This document shows, piece by piece, positions 26,615-36,546 of a DNA stretch of 64,000 bases. Within the stretch, counting starts at the first letter, position 1. Each line of letters starts with the position of its first letter. The DNA comes from Shewanella mangrovi (GTDB taxonomy: Bacteria; Pseudomonadota; Gammaproteobacteria; Enterobacterales; Shewanellaceae). Under the pieces are notes generated by a model. The model ran no database searches. It saw only the letters and a program-made list of their open reading frames with translations, and had not been told where the DNA came from. The stretch spans positions 310,001 to 374,000 of the forward strand of contig NZ_JPEO01000002.1 in the NCBI RefSeq assembly GCF_000753795.1. The letters are read 5' to 3'. The position numbers and the translations under genes were made by a program.

Positions 26615-27196
26615 TTAGTCCTGACTAATACGGCTCGCTACCGCATCTTGCTGATCTTTGTACTTGGCATTTTTACGGGTGTTATACGGTTTAGCTACTG
26701 GCCCTGATAAACGTTCAAAGTTCAAGGCACCAATGGTCATCATCGGCCGCAACGCCAACGGCAATTTACCGCTGTTGTAGAATTCAAGCACGATACGACC
26801 TTGCCAACCTGGATCAATCCGATGCGCGGTCACGTGTACCATCAGTCCCAAACGCGCCAATGATGAACGTCCATCAAGCCAACCGACGATATCCGCAGGC
26901 AGATGCACGCTTTCATAGGTCACCGCCAGCGCTAATTCGCCAGGATGCAAGAAAAAGGCATCGCCATCAGCAATATCAATTTGATCACTCATCACCCGAT
27001 CAAGCGCCTTCTGCACTTCAGCTTTAGGGCCACTTAAATCAATAAACGGTGCGGTATGATCTTTAAATACGCGAAATTGATGTCCTAGGCGCACGTCCAC
27101 ACTGACGCCACTGATAGCATCGTTTTCCGGACGGGGCTCAATCGTAATCGTGCCATTGTCCAGACATTCCACAATTTCGTTATCGGTCAAACGCAT
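26615..27196 (-). CDS. dcd: dCTP deaminase
   Basis: Converts dCTP to dUTP, the main source of dUMP for thymidylate in Gram-negative bacteria. The 193-residue length equals that of E. coli Dcd, and the signature [26 protein letters not shown] (about 107-133) with the catalytic Glu in VLEFYNSG is present. The start ATG is at 27196. It lies between udk and pabC on one strand, with 14 bases to udk. Confidence 0.96.
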   Translation of the reverse strand: MRLTDNEIVECLDNGTITIEPRPENDAISGVSVDVRLGHQFRVFKDHTAPFIDLSGPKAEVQKALDRVMSDQIDIADGDAFFLHPGELALAVTYESVHLPADIVGWLDGRSSLARLGLMVHVTAHRIDPGWQGRIVLEFYNSGKLPLALRPMMTIGALNFERLSGPVAKPYNTRKNAKYKDQQDAVASRISQD

Positions 27197-27210
27197 GCGG
27201 CACTTTCTCC

Positions 27211-27849
27211 TTACTTGACCAAAAGATGCTGAATTCGAGCTTTAAGAATATCGGTCGCGATACGGTTTTTACCGCCCCTTGGGACGATGATATCGGCATA
27301 TTGTTTCGATGGCTCGATAAATTGCAGATACATCGGACGCACAGTATTTTGATACTGAGTTAACACCGATTCCATGGTGCGGCCACGTTCTTCGACATCG
27401 CGTTTCAAACGGCGCAACAGACACATATCCAGCGGCGTATCCATGAAGACACTGGCATCAAGCAGACCACGTAAACGTTGGTCGGTCAGCAGCAAAATAC
27501 CTTCGAGAATAATCACCTTTTTCGGCGTCATCAGCATAAATTCACCAGTACGGGTGTGCTGGGTATAGCTGTAACACGGAATTTCAACAGGTTTGCCTTC
27601 TTTCAGCGTCGACAAATGCGTGCCTAACAACTCATGATCCAAAGCTTTTGGATGGTCATAGTTGGTCAACACCCGCTGTTCCATTGCCAAATGGCTCTGG
27701 TCGCGATAATAGCTGTCTTCGCTGATCACTCCGATTTGGTCAGTGCCCAAATCGCGGCATAACTCTTCATAAATAGTGCGTGCAATTAAACTTTTGCCAG
27801 AAGCAGATGCTCCGGCAATCCCAATCACAACACAAGCAGGCGTACTCAT
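27211..27849 (-). CDS. udk: uridine kinase
   Basis: Phosphorylates uridine and cytidine in pyrimidine salvage. The 212-residue protein has the P-loop GASASGKS (13-20), the ISEDSYY segment (about 43-49) and the DHPKALD substrate motif (about 65-71). Length matches the E. coli enzyme (213). It is six bases after apbC, and apbC-udk-dcd are in the same order as in E. coli. Confidence 0.96.
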   Translation of the reverse strand: MSTPACVVIGIAGASASGKSLIARTIYEELCRDLGTDQIGVISEDSYYRDQSHLAMEQRVLTNYDHPKALDHELLGTHLSTLKEGKPVEIPCYSYTQHTRTGEFMLMTPKKVIILEGILLLTDQRLRGLLDASVFMDTPLDMCLLRRLKRDVEERGRTMESVLTQYQNTVRPMYLQFIEPSKQYADIIVPRGGKNRIATDILKARIQHLLVK

Positions 27850-27855
27850 TGAAAC

Positions 27856-28974
27856 TTACTCGTCGTCCGAAATCGCAATAGAAACTGTCGTTTGGGTCTG
27901 CTGCAAAGCGAGTCCTGCAGCAACTTGGCGCGCAAGATCGCGATAGATTGCCGCAATTTCACCATCAGGCTCGGCTACAACGCTTGGCGTACCTTTATCC
28001 ATGTTCTCGCGGATTTGGATATTCAGCGGCAAGGCGCCTAACAGAGGCACGTTGTAACGTTCTGCGATGCGTGAGCCACCGTGACTGCCAAATGGGTGAT
28101 CTTTGTGACCACATTCTGGGCACAGATAGAAGCTCATGTTCTCAACGACACCAAGTACCGGAATGTTCACTTTCTGGAACATGGTGATGCCCTTTTGTGC
28201 ATCGGCCAATGCCACATCTTGCGGAGTCGTCACAATCACAGCACCGCTGACCGGAACCTTTTGCGATAACGTCAGTTGAATATCACCGGTGCCCGGTGGC
28301 AAGTCGACGACCAGATAATCAAGATCTTGCCATAACGACTCATTCACCAACTGCACCAAAGTGCCTGCGGCCATCGGACCACGCCAAACAGCAGCTTGAT
28401 CATCCGTCAAAATAAAGCCGATACTTTGCGCGCTAATCCCATGCGCATTGGCGCAGGTCATATGTTTGCCATCTGGCGATACCGGTTGGAAATCTTCTAC
28501 GCCTAGCATCATTGGAATGGATGGACCATAAATATCAGCGTCCAAGATACCCACATTAGCGCCCTCGGCGGCCAGTGCGAGTGCAAGGTTGACAGACGTA
28601 GTTGATTTACCTACGCCACCTTTACCCGAGGCGACAGCAATCACTTGCTTAACATTGGGAATTGGCGGAATGTTGCCGAGTGCAGAATAGCGCTTAATTT
28701 GTAGATCAATTTCAGCTTCAACTTCATCAATCTCGCTGCACGCAGCGACCAATGCGTTGGTGATGGCCATTACCGTATCGCGATACTGTGACTGGCATGG
28801 GTAGGGATAAACTAATCCGAGTTGTAAACGTCTGCCTTCCAAGGCCAGCTTGTTGACCATTGCTGCATCAACTAACCCTTGTTTCAGGTATGGATCCTGA
28901 TATGCGTTTAATACTGCTAATACTTTGCTCAGCAGTGCGTCGTCGAGACGAAAGTCCTGGTTTACAGAAGACAA
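27856..28974 (-). CDS. apbC: iron-sulfur cluster carrier ATPase (Mrp/ApbC)
   Basis: MinD/ParA-type P-loop ATPase that carries Fe-S clusters to apo-proteins. The 372-residue protein has an N-terminal MIP18-like DUF59 domain (about 10-95), the deviant Walker A GKGGVGKST (117-125) and the cluster-binding CPEC (about 283-286) near the C-terminus. The start is TTG: GGGGA lies about nine bases before it, and no ATG in the N-terminal part keeps the whole DUF59 domain. It is divergent from metG, the usual arrangement in Gammaproteobacteria. Confidence 0.95.
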   Translation of the reverse strand: MSSVNQDFRLDDALLSKVLAVLNAYQDPYLKQGLVDAAMVNKLALEGRRLQLGLVYPYPCQSQYRDTVMAITNALVAACSEIDEVEAEIDLQIKRYSALGNIPPIPNVKQVIAVASGKGGVGKSTTSVNLALALAAEGANVGILDADIYGPSIPMMLGVEDFQPVSPDGKHMTCANAHGISAQSIGFILTDDQAAVWRGPMAAGTLVQLVNESLWQDLDYLVVDLPPGTGDIQLTLSQKVPVSGAVIVTTPQDVALADAQKGITMFQKVNIPVLGVVENMSFYLCPECGHKDHPFGSHGGSRIAERYNVPLLGALPLNIQIRENMDKGTPSVVAEPDGEIAAIYRDLARQVAAGLALQQTQTTVSIAISDDE

Positions 28975-29135
28975 AACTCAATCCCCTACAAATAAATTTG
29001 GCCAAGTGTACCAGATCTTAGCGACAGATTTGGAATAGAATTAACGCACTTATCTCACGTCATGATGAAAATAAGCAACGGATCGGTTAGTATCTGTGCC
29101 ACTATTTTTGGGCCTTTAGTTAGATTGAATAAAAG

Positions 29136-31166
29136 ATGTCAGATTCTCAACGTAAAATTCTTGTGACCAGCGCTTTGCCGTACGCCAATGGACCTATCCA
29201 TTTGGGGCACATGCTGGAATATATTCAAACCGACATTTGGCAGCGCTTTCAAAAGCTGCGTGGCAATGAATGTCACTACATTTGTGCAGATGATGCTCAC
29301 GGCACCCCAATTATGCTTAAGGCCCAGCAGATGGGAATATCGCCGGAAGAGATGATCGCGCAGGTAAATACCGAACACCAAGCCGACTTTGCTGGCTTTA
29401 GCATAGGTTTTGACAACTATCACAGCACTCACAGCGAAGAGAACCGCGAGTTAGCACAAGGTATCTATCTCAAGCTACGCGACAACGGTTTCATCAAAAC
29501 CAAAACCATTTCGCAACTGTTTGACCCTGAAAAGCAGATGTTCCTGCCAGACCGTTTCGTTAAAGGCACCTGCCCTAAATGTAAATCGGAAGATCAATAT
29601 GGCGACAACTGTGATGCCTGCGGTGCAACTTACAGTCCAACCGAGCTGATTAATCCGCGTTCAGCAGTAAGCGGCGCCACACCAGTATTGAAGGAGTCTG
29701 AGCATTTCTTCTTCGACCTGCCAGCGTTTGAAGGCATGCTCAAAGAGTGGACTCACTCAGGTTCACTGCAGCCAGAAATCGCTAACAAACTGAACGAATG
29801 GTTTGAGCAAGGTTTGCAGATGTGGGACATCAGCCGTGACGCGCCTTATTTCGGTTTTGAAATTCCAGACGCTGAAGGTAAATATTTCTACGTGTGGTTG
29901 GACGCACCTATCGGCTACATGGGTTCTTTTAAAAATCTGTGTAACAAACGTGGTGACTTGAACTTTGATGAATTCTGGAATGCCGATTCCAACGCTGAGG
30001 TGTATCACTTCATCGGCAAAGACATCGTTTACTTCCACAGCTTGTTCTGGCCAGCGATGTTGAAAGGCGCCGGTTATCGCCAACCGACTAACGTTTACGC
30101 TCACGGTTATGTGACGGTAAACGGCGCCAAGATGTCAAAATCAAAAGGCACCTTCATTAAAGCGCGCACCTATCTTGACCACTTAGATCCTGAATATCTG
30201 CGTTACTACTATGCTGCGAAACTGTCTGGCCGTATCGATGACCTTGACCTGAACTTGGAAGACTTCACTTCACGAGTAAACTCAGATTTGGTAGGTAAGC
30301 TAGTGAATCTAGCAAGCCGCACCGCGGGCTTTATCAGCAAGCGTTTTGACGGCAAATTAGCGGTTGTTAGCGACAACAGCTTGGCGGAATCCTTCCTTGC
30401 CAAGCAAGAGCAAATCGCCGCCTTCTACGAAGCGCGTGAATACGGTAAAGCCATCCGCGAAATCATGGCGCTGGCCGATATTGCCAACGCCTATGTGGCT
30501 GACCAAGCACCATGGCAGTTGGTTAAAGCGGAAGAAACCTTAGCGCAAGCACATCAAGTATGTTCTGTCGCGCTGAATCTGTTCCGCATTCTGGTGACTT
30601 ACCTGAAACCCGTGTTGCCAAGTCTGTCTAGCGATGTAGAAGCGTTTATGAACCTTGAACTGACTTGGACAGGCCTGAATGATTCAATCGACGGCCACGC
30701 TATCAACGCGTTCAAACCTATGATGCAACGTGTTGAGCTGGATAAAGTGAACGCTATGGTAGATGCTTCAAAAGAAAATCTGCAAGCCACTGCTGAGCCT
30801 GAAAAAGCTGCTGGCCCGCTGGCGGAAGATCCAATTAGCGACACAATCGAATTTGATGATTTTGCTAAAATCGACCTGCGTATCGCACTGATCAAAAAAG
30901 CGGAAGCCGTACCAGAAGCAAACAAATTGCTGAAACTGCAACTGGATTTGGGCGGCGAAACGCGCCAAGTGTTTGCGGGTATTAAATCAGCGTACAACCC
31001 AGAAGATCTGGAAGGTAAACTGACGGTGATGGTGGCTAACCTTGCGCCACGCAAAATGCGTTTCGGTATATCTGAAGGCATGGTACTAGCTGCAGGTCCT
31101 GGTGGTAAAGACTTGTGGATTCTGGAGCCGCACGAAGGTGCGCAACCGGGCATGCGCGTTAAGTAA
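29136..31166 (+). CDS. metG: methionyl-tRNA synthetase
   Basis: Class I aminoacyl-tRNA synthetase. The 676-residue protein has HLGH (22-25), the connective-peptide zinc knuckle CPKC/CDAC (about 146-162), KMSKS (332-336) and a C-terminal tRNA-binding dimerisation domain (about 575-676), exactly the E. coli layout (677 residues). The ATG is at 29136. It is divergent from apbC, and a bidirectional terminator faces the prepilin cluster. Confidence 0.98.
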   Translation: MSDSQRKILVTSALPYANGPIHLGHMLEYIQTDIWQRFQKLRGNECHYICADDAHGTPIMLKAQQMGISPEEMIAQVNTEHQADFAGFSIGFDNYHSTHSEENRELAQGIYLKLRDNGFIKTKTISQLFDPEKQMFLPDRFVKGTCPKCKSEDQYGDNCDACGATYSPTELINPRSAVSGATPVLKESEHFFFDLPAFEGMLKEWTHSGSLQPEIANKLNEWFEQGLQMWDISRDAPYFGFEIPDAEGKYFYVWLDAPIGYMGSFKNLCNKRGDLNFDEFWNADSNAEVYHFIGKDIVYFHSLFWPAMLKGAGYRQPTNVYAHGYVTVNGAKMSKSKGTFIKARTYLDHLDPEYLRYYYAAKLSGRIDDLDLNLEDFTSRVNSDLVGKLVNLASRTAGFISKRFDGKLAVVSDNSLAESFLAKQEQIAAFYEAREYGKAIREIMALADIANAYVADQAPWQLVKAEETLAQAHQVCSVALNLFRILVTYLKPVLPSLSSDVEAFMNLELTWTGLNDSIDGHAINAFKPMMQRVELDKVNAMVDASKENLQATAEPEKAAGPLAEDPISDTIEFDDFAKIDLRIALIKKAEAVPEANKLLKLQLDLGGETRQVFAGIKSAYNPEDLEGKLTVMVANLAPRKMRFGISEGMVLAAGPGGKDLWILEPHEGAQPGMRVK

Positions 31167-31180
31167 TTGCCAAACTCAGT

Positions 31181-31206
31181 AAAAAGGCCGCTTTTGCGGC
31201 CTTTTT
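31181..31206. terminator. bidirectional terminator between metG and the prepilin cluster
   Basis: AAAAAGGCCGC, a short TTTT loop and GCGGCCTTTTT. Two bases before the stop codon of the minus-strand prepilin gene, 15 after metG. Confidence 0.93.
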
Positions 31207-31208
31207 CA

Positions 31209-33074
31209 TTACAAATAGCGGGACCAAAGTTGTGTCACTTTGGTGTTAGCAGAACCAGTACCATTACCTCCACCCTGCTGCGAGCCTCCGGTCACCACCT
31301 CTCCTGGGTTATACACCTCAGGCAATGATGATAAATCAATGGTTGTCGAACCATGAAAGTCGGAACCTTCTGTGCTGCCACTTTGGTTGGCAACCGTCAG
31401 ATAGCCGTATATTTTGGTATTACCACCACTAAACAACAGGTTTCCGGCAATAACACTGCCATAAACTTCAGTGGATGCACCTAAGGTGATGTCACCACCA
31501 TAGAAAACGTCATCAACATACCCCCCAGCCAACAAGGCAATATTGGCTAATGGGTTATATACCAATGTGCCAGCAGAGCAAAGGTTGGTCGCATAAAAAT
31601 CGGCAAAATTGCTGGTCGCGCAAACGTCGTTATAACCAGCAAAGTTGATCGACTTAATCGTATGACTGCCACTGGTGGAGATATTTTTTGTTGCAATCAC
31701 GGTATCGACATAGGTGCCGGTGCCCACATCCACTGAGCCGTTAAACCACAACACCGCTGGCACGAATTGAGAACCGTCCAACTGCCATTCATCATCCTTA
31801 CTGACATAGTTAAAGCAGCTATTGCTATCGGAGTAACCGACACAGACCTTCTTATGACAGGTGCTATCTGAATAGCTCGGCGTATCACATAGGTAATCTC
31901 GGTTCTTGCCCTGACCAGCCAGATAATAATCGCCATTGGCAATGCCACTCATATTGCGCACTTGTACCAGAATATTGCCTGACGTATCGATATCAAACGC
32001 CAAGTTGGCGGCAGATTTCAGCGCCCAAGCATCAACACGCAAATCGGTTACCGACACAGGTGTAACTGGGGTAATCGCCACAGTTAAGCCCTCGATATGG
32101 CTGACGTTTACCTTTTCATTCCAATCAGCGCGGTTGATGCTGCCCCCCACCTGACCGCTGCCTACCGCTCCATTACTGGTTTCGCTAAAGTCACCTTCAA
32201 CCATCAGATTGCCAATCGTGGCATTGGTCGCAGTGACATTTCCCTGGCTCAATACGTTACCAGCGGTTGTTCCCGCTTCCATAATAACGTTGCCAATGGC
32301 AGAAAGAGTGCCCGCCACATCAGCGCTACTGTGTAAGGTAATATTGCCGTTCGCTTTGGCTGATAAGGTGTTCACGCCGCCGGACATACTGATATTGCCC
32401 ATCGCCGTCACATTGCCATAGCCACCACTCCCCGAGAGCGTTACATCGCCCTCAGCGGCGACGGTGGCAATATCATTCTGAGAACCGCCTAACGTCACAT
32501 TGCCAGTGGAATACAACAAACTAAACCCGGAAATACTGCCATGTCCGTCTATATCGCCCTCAACGTAAAATGAGGTGTTGGTATTTTCGCCATTGAGAAT
32601 GTTGATATCACCGCCAAGGGAGAGCCCCCCTTTGATGAAAACCGCATTCCCCATGTTATAGGTTGTTAGAGTTTGGCCTTCAATAACGCAAAAAATACTT
32701 TGCACGCCTGCTGAGGTTCTGGCCGCCGCACCGAAAACATTAACCACCAGCTGTACACCATCGACACAGGTGGGCGCTGTCGTTGAGATTGCCACCAGCT
32801 GACCGGAAAGCCCTGAGTCCGTAGGAAAATTTATTGCATCGCCAACTGACAGAGCAGCTAACTGAGTTGGGCCCGTTTGGTAGAAAAACTGTCGCATGGC
32901 CTCAACACCAGTCCACGCTTTGATCTGTGACTGTGTAACTGCATGAACAGTCGTACCCGCTTGTTGCGATGACTGAATATAGCGCATAGCACCGGTCACC
33001 ATCATCACCATCACAATGCCAAAGATGGCTAACATGATAATGCCTGCAAAACCTCGCTGTCTGTTCATTGGCAT
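31209..33074 (-). CDS. PilX-like prepilin with large beta-helix-like region
   Basis: The 621-residue protein starts with a type III (prepilin) signal: an 8-residue basic leader and cleavage after Gly8, then a hydrophobic helix (9-30). The usual Glu at mature position 5 is Ile. Residues about 145-300 consist of short repeats of the kind GNVT, GNIT, GDVT, EGDF with about 18-20 residues per turn, which suggests a right-handed beta helix; a second such stretch is at about 515-563. A Cys-rich segment (Cys 396, 406, 411, 420, 485, 499) lies between. The tail (595-611) is Gly/Ser-rich. The final gene of the cluster and an unusual tip-subunit candidate. It could be an adhesin or a scaffold for other pilins. 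Confidence 0.75.
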   Translation of the reverse strand: MPMNRQRGFAGIIMLAIFGIVMVMMVTGAMRYIQSSQQAGTTVHAVTQSQIKAWTGVEAMRQFFYQTGPTQLAALSVGDAINFPTDSGLSGQLVAISTTAPTCVDGVQLVVNVFGAAARTSAGVQSIFCVIEGQTLTTYNMGNAVFIKGGLSLGGDINILNGENTNTSFYVEGDIDGHGSISGFSLLYSTGNVTLGGSQNDIATVAAEGDVTLSGSGGYGNVTAMGNISMSGGVNTLSAKANGNITLHSSADVAGTLSAIGNVIMEAGTTAGNVLSQGNVTATNATIGNLMVEGDFSETSNGAVGSGQVGGSINRADWNEKVNVSHIEGLTVAITPVTPVSVTDLRVDAWALKSAANLAFDIDTSGNILVQVRNMSGIANGDYYLAGQGKNRDYLCDTPSYSDSTCHKKVCVGYSDSNSCFNYVSKDDEWQLDGSQFVPAVLWFNGSVDVGTGTYVDTVIATKNISTSGSHTIKSINFAGYNDVCATSNFADFYATNLCSAGTLVYNPLANIALLAGGYVDDVFYGGDITLGASTEVYGSVIAGNLLFSGGNTKIYGYLTVANQSGSTEGSDFHGSTTIDLSSLPEVYNPGEVVTGGSQQGGGNGTGSANTKVTQLWSRYL

Positions 33075-33088
33075 AAGTTATCCCTACC

Positions 33089-33901
33089 TTAATTACTAAA
33101 GTTCAACAGACACGAACTCCAAGGTGTGTAACTGGCTGATTGACTCCAATTCACATTCACTTGCAGACCGGCTTTAGTGGCTGCGTCACTGGCTAATCCA
33201 TCTAAGCTGGCGACACTTGAGGCAAGTAGCGACGTTGTCATTTCGCTACCGAAAGGTGAACACTTACTGGTGTTTAACTGAACATTAAAGCTGACAGGTC
33301 CACTCAACACATTAGGCTTGATGATGCGAATAATCTGCCACGTTTGTCCGGACCATTGAGTAGATACAGGATGGCAACTGCCAACCTTCGTCAGTTGATA
33401 AACTGCGAAATTGGTCTGGTCGGATAATATTCCTCGGCATGTGTAACTGGCGGCGATATCGCTAAGCGCGGTATTTTCTTCCCAAAACAACGAATTTCCT
33501 ATCTTTGCAGCAAAACCCACCGTTTCCACAATACCGGCTGGAGACAACATAGCGCTGCCTGTCGTTGCCGTCAGTCCTCCGCCACTGACCAAGATAAAAT
33601 GGCTATTTGTGGTCGCATCCGGTATGCCAAAGCCTGCTTTTTGCAGCAACAACTGCATCGTCAGCAACCCCGTCATGTTTTGCTGGTTACGAATAGAAAA
33701 GGTTTCACTACCTGATTCAGGGTTGTAAATGTGGAATACGGCAGACTTGTACAACGCCATCATGGCAAGCAGAGAAAACGATGTGACCAAGACTCCCACC
33801 ATCATGCTGATAAGCGAAAAGCCCTGCTGCGCGCGACTTAAGTGCCGCAATGACGTTGAGTTAGTTTTGGATAACCATGTCATAATTACCGACCCTGTCA
33901 T
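33089..33901 (-). CDS. PilW-like prepilin
   Basis: The 270-residue protein has a prepilin signal after a long leader (26 or 20 residues depending on start) with cleavage before FSLISMMVGV. The residue at mature position 5 is Ser, not Glu. A hydrophobic helix follows (about 28-50), and the NMTGLLTMQLLLQKAGFGIPDA segment is typical of PilW-type minor pilins. Cysteines are few. The start overlaps the PilV-like gene by at least 22 bases, so the two are coupled. Both ATGs (33901 and 33883) are possible; neither has a clear ribosome-binding site. Confidence 0.8.
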   Translation of the reverse strand: MTGSVIMTWLSKTNSTSLRHLSRAQQGFSLISMMVGVLVTSFSLLAMMALYKSAVFHIYNPESGSETFSIRNQQNMTGLLTMQLLLQKAGFGIPDATTNSHFILVSGGGLTATTGSAMLSPAGIVETVGFAAKIGNSLFWEENTALSDIAASYTCRGILSDQTNFAVYQLTKVGSCHPVSTQWSGQTWQIIRIIKPNVLSGPVSFNVQLNTSKCSPFGSEMTTSLLASSVASLDGLASDAATKAGLQVNVNWSQSASYTPWSSCLLNFSN

Positions 33902-34277
33902 CTGACACAGTAATGGTGAATTGCGGCACGGCTACCGTTTGGGTAATGGTATCAATCGTGACATCCATATTGGCGTAACCGCAATGTTTGGAATAACTGG
34001 CATTAGTGGTCGATTGCAAGTCGTGATTGAGTACCATAATGTCACCGCTACTATCTGTACCTGCGAGTGAACAATTAGCCTGAATGCCGGCGTTCTCTAA
34101 CTCACCGCGGAGTTCGTTCAACACTAAGTTCTGCACATTGTCAGTGACTTGCGATTTCATTGATACCGATAAGGTATAAGCCACTCCCAATCCGGAAATT
34201 GCCACCAGAAAAATGCTTATCACACCTTCAAGCAAGGAAAATCCCTGTTGCCTACTCGAGGTAACCATTCGCATCAT
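33861..34277 (-). CDS. PilV-like prepilin
   Basis: The 138-residue protein has the prepilin cleavage motif RQQG|FSLLEGV with Glu5 and a hydrophobic helix, then a short soluble domain with Cys residues near 58 and 82 that may form a disulfide. The pattern (SLLEGVISIFLVAISGLG) is typical of PilV/GspI-type minor pilins. It overlaps the gene before it (FimT-like) and the gene after it (PilW-like), so it is part of one operon. The start could be any of three close methionines. Confidence 0.8.
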   Translation of the reverse strand: MMRMVTSSRQQGFSLLEGVISIFLVAISGLGVAYTLSVSMKSQVTDNVQNLVLNELRGELENAGIQANCSLAGTDSSGDIMVLNHDLQSTTNASYSKHCGYANMDVTIDTITQTVAVPQFTITVSDDRVGNYDMVIQN

Positions 34278-34716
34278 CGCTTCCTTTACTCATGGAATAT
34301 TGGGTTGATTGAGTGCAGTTAGTAGTACCTAGCGTACCGCTAGCAGGTAACCCCGCAGAATTGAAAGCAATACACGTGGTCTGTTGATTGGCAATCGTGG
34401 CGCTATCCACTGGCAATTCGGCGTGCCACAAGGCATCACTACAATCAACGGCACTATGATCACTGTTGTGAACACAAATTTGTTTGTTGGTTAATACCAG
34501 TAAACTTGAGCCGTTCACCCCGCTTACCGCACCATTAGATAATGCTACGGCACGCGCTTTAGCATATCCCTGCTGCAACATTTCCTCGGCCGCTTGTAAC
34601 TTTTGCTTTCCTAGCCATCTCGAGGTCAGAGAGCCGCCATAAAGCGCAAGAATACCGGCCACCGCGACGGTAACCATCATTTCAACCAGTGACAAACCTT
34701 GCTCACGTATCACCAT
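34252..34716 (-). CDS. FimT/GspH-like prepilin
   Basis: The 154-residue protein has the signal MVIREQG|LSLVEMMVTVAVAG with Glu5, and position 1 is Leu rather than Phe. The soluble part has three to four cysteines and a pattern seen in FimT/GspH-type pseudopilins (KARAVALSNGAV). The start at 34716 is chosen because it overlaps the preceding stop (ATGGTGA), a coupling arrangement; a start five codons earlier sits almost on the GGAGG sequence and is unlikely. Confidence 0.78.
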   Translation of the reverse strand: MVIREQGLSLVEMMVTVAVAGILALYGGSLTSRWLGKQKLQAAEEMLQQGYAKARAVALSNGAVSGVNGSSLLVLTNKQICVHNSDHSAVDCSDALWHAELPVDSATIANQQTTCIAFNSAGLPASGTLGTTNCTQSTQYSMSKGSDDANGYLE

Positions 34717-35123
34717 GACGAAAATCCACATGCCTCCGTTGCAGTGCGATTGTTACCACTATCTAACGTCAATACACAGCCGGATAAAGTGCTAGTGCCC
34801 GTTGCTTTTAAGCTGTAGCTAGTACTTGAGCTCTCAAGGCTGTAACCAAAATATGTTGCTTCCGATGGCGCCCAACCAGAAAAACTACTGCTACTGGCAA
34901 CAGTGCCCGCTGCATTCGTTGGGTATTGCAGCTGATTTTTATAAATTGCTTCCATTTCCATTGCGAGTCCGACGAGATCCGTCGTGGCCGCTCGTGCGCG
35001 GCTGGCAATGATAAAATATCGATAAGAAGGTAATGCTACTGCCGCTAGAATCGCGACGATCGCCACTACGACCATTAACTCAACCAAGGTAAACCCTCGT
35101 TTTCTCACAAGGCTAGCCATCAA
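34710..35123 (-). CDS. PilE/PilA-like type IV prepilin
   Basis: First gene of the cluster. The 137-residue product has a basic leader and the classical motif RKRG|FTLVELMVVVAIVAILAAVALPSY with Glu5. The C-terminal part holds two cysteines (about 116 and 132, TLSGCVLTL and TEACGFSSW) that would close a pilin D-loop. It could be a major or a minor pilin; its position upstream of PilV/W/X-like genes suggests the PilE-type minor pilin of the fimU-pilVWXE kind, here without PilY1. Starts at ATG 35123 or 35120. Confidence 0.82.
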   Translation of the reverse strand: MMASLVRKRGFTLVELMVVVAIVAILAAVALPSYRYFIIASRARAATTDLVGLAMEMEAIYKNQLQYPTNAAGTVASSSSFSGWAPSEATYFGYSLESSSTSYSLKATGTSTLSGCVLTLDSGNNRTATEACGFSSW

Positions 35124-35600
35124 GGTTCATACCACCGCATTAACAAAAACTTTATGCATATTGAAACAAAATACTACAGTAGCGAGATGCGCTATATCTA
35201 GCATTTTTATATGACACAATTGTAAAGAACATTGATTTTTTAGTCACTGAGTGATGAAAGTGGCATTTTTTGAACTCAGCTAAATTAGCGGACAAGCATA
35301 GCCCTTTATAGCAAGGCTTATATCGTTATAAATTTGACGTTATAACGTCATATATTTAGGTGGGATAACTGCTTCAAAGCGGTAACATAACTTACTATTT
35401 ATTAGGTTTTACCGATGAATCAACATATATCGCTAGATTTTTAAAAATATAAGAATTAGAACGGATTTGTATTAAGGATGTTTGAGTGTAGTGTTCGATG
35501 AGGCAATACCTGCTGATAACTAGCGTGATGTTACCAACAGGCAATTTGGATAGCATTTAAACGTATGTTTGGCGCAGCATTAGCTTACTATTCGCTAACG
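35124..35600. other. intergenic region upstream of the prepilin cluster
   Basis: This 477-base AT-rich stretch contains no convincing ORF. It must carry the prepilin operon promoter on the minus strand. The most notable element is a perfect 16-base palindrome at 35335-35350. No sigma54-type GG-N10-GC element with good flanks was found. The part near 35580-35600 follows the NIF3 stop and shows a weak inverted repeat without a T tail. Confidence 0.6.
35335..35350. repeat. perfect 16-base palindrome in the prepilin upstream region
   Basis: TGACGTTATAACGTCA, symmetrical over its whole length, about 210 bases upstream of the first prepilin start. It has the look of an operator for a dimeric regulator, but I cannot name the protein. 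Confidence 0.7.
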
Positions 35601-36353
35601 TTAGACCGGGTTATCGATATCAACAAAATGATGTTGCAAGCCAAATTTTTCAGCTAAATGCTGACCTAAAGCTTCAATACCATATCGCTCGGTCGCATGA
35701 TGTCCGGCTGCGAAATAGTGGATGCCTTGCTCCACAGCACTGTGAAAGGTACGTTCTGAAGCCTCTCCGCTAATAAATGCATTCACACCCAAGGCATACG
35801 CTTCATCGATATAGTCTTGAGCACCGCCTGTACACCATGCGACGGTGTTGATTTGCTGTGTGTCAGCAGCAAGATGCAGTGGCGCACGGCCTAACCGCTG
35901 AGTGATATGTGCCGCAAACTCTGCTGGCGTTTGAGCAGCGGCTAACGAGCCTCGCCACAGCAGATTTTGTGGAATTTGCGCTACGACTTCGATTTGACTC
36001 AAGCCGAGCACTTGACCCAATTTCGCGTTATTTCCCAATTCCGGATGACCATCCAATGGCAGATGATAGCCAAACAGATTAATGTCATTGGCGAGTAACG
36101 CCTTGATTCGACGTTGCTTCATCCCCACCAGAACAGCCGGCTCACTTTTCCAAAAAAATCCATGATGCACCAGTAACGCATCGGCCTTAAGTTCGACAGC
36201 CTTATCAATCAATGCCTGACAGGCAGTAACGCCTGTCACTATCGTATTGATTTGCTGACATCCTTCTACTTGTAGGCCATTTGGGGCGTAATCTTTATAA
36301 CGCTCAACTTGTAAAAACTCATCAAGATACGCTTCAAGCGCTTGCCGCTCCAT
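35601..36353 (-). CDS. NIF3-family dinuclear metal protein (YbgI type)
   Basis: Nif3/YbgI family protein with a dinuclear metal centre, often annotated as GTP cyclohydrolase I type 2, although the true substrate is unknown. The 250-residue product has the N-terminal metal motif VHHGFFWK (about 62-69) and the C-terminal AGHHATERYG (about 211-220). Length agrees with E. coli YbgI (247). The start at 36353 is chosen because GGAG lies seven bases upstream; longer readings from 36404 or 36377 have none. Confidence 0.9.
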   Translation of the reverse strand: MERQALEAYLDEFLQVERYKDYAPNGLQVEGCQQINTIVTGVTACQALIDKAVELKADALLVHHGFFWKSEPAVLVGMKQRRIKALLANDINLFGYHLPLDGHPELGNNAKLGQVLGLSQIEVVAQIPQNLLWRGSLAAAQTPAEFAAHITQRLGRAPLHLAADTQQINTVAWCTGGAQDYIDEAYALGVNAFISGEASERTFHSAVEQGIHYFAAGHHATERYGIEALGQHLAEKFGLQHHFVDIDNPV

Positions 36354-36546
36354 CCTGCTGCTCCTATTGATATTCATTAGCCGCCAGCATATCACATCCT
36401 GCAATTGTCCTGCCGTTTGACGATTAATCCGATACCAATGTAACGTTTCTGACGATTATTACAGCGCCAAATTGGACATTGACAGCATTTGCTTTATAAA
36501 ATCCCCCGACCTTTGAAATTCACAATAAAATAACAGGCCTAATTCA

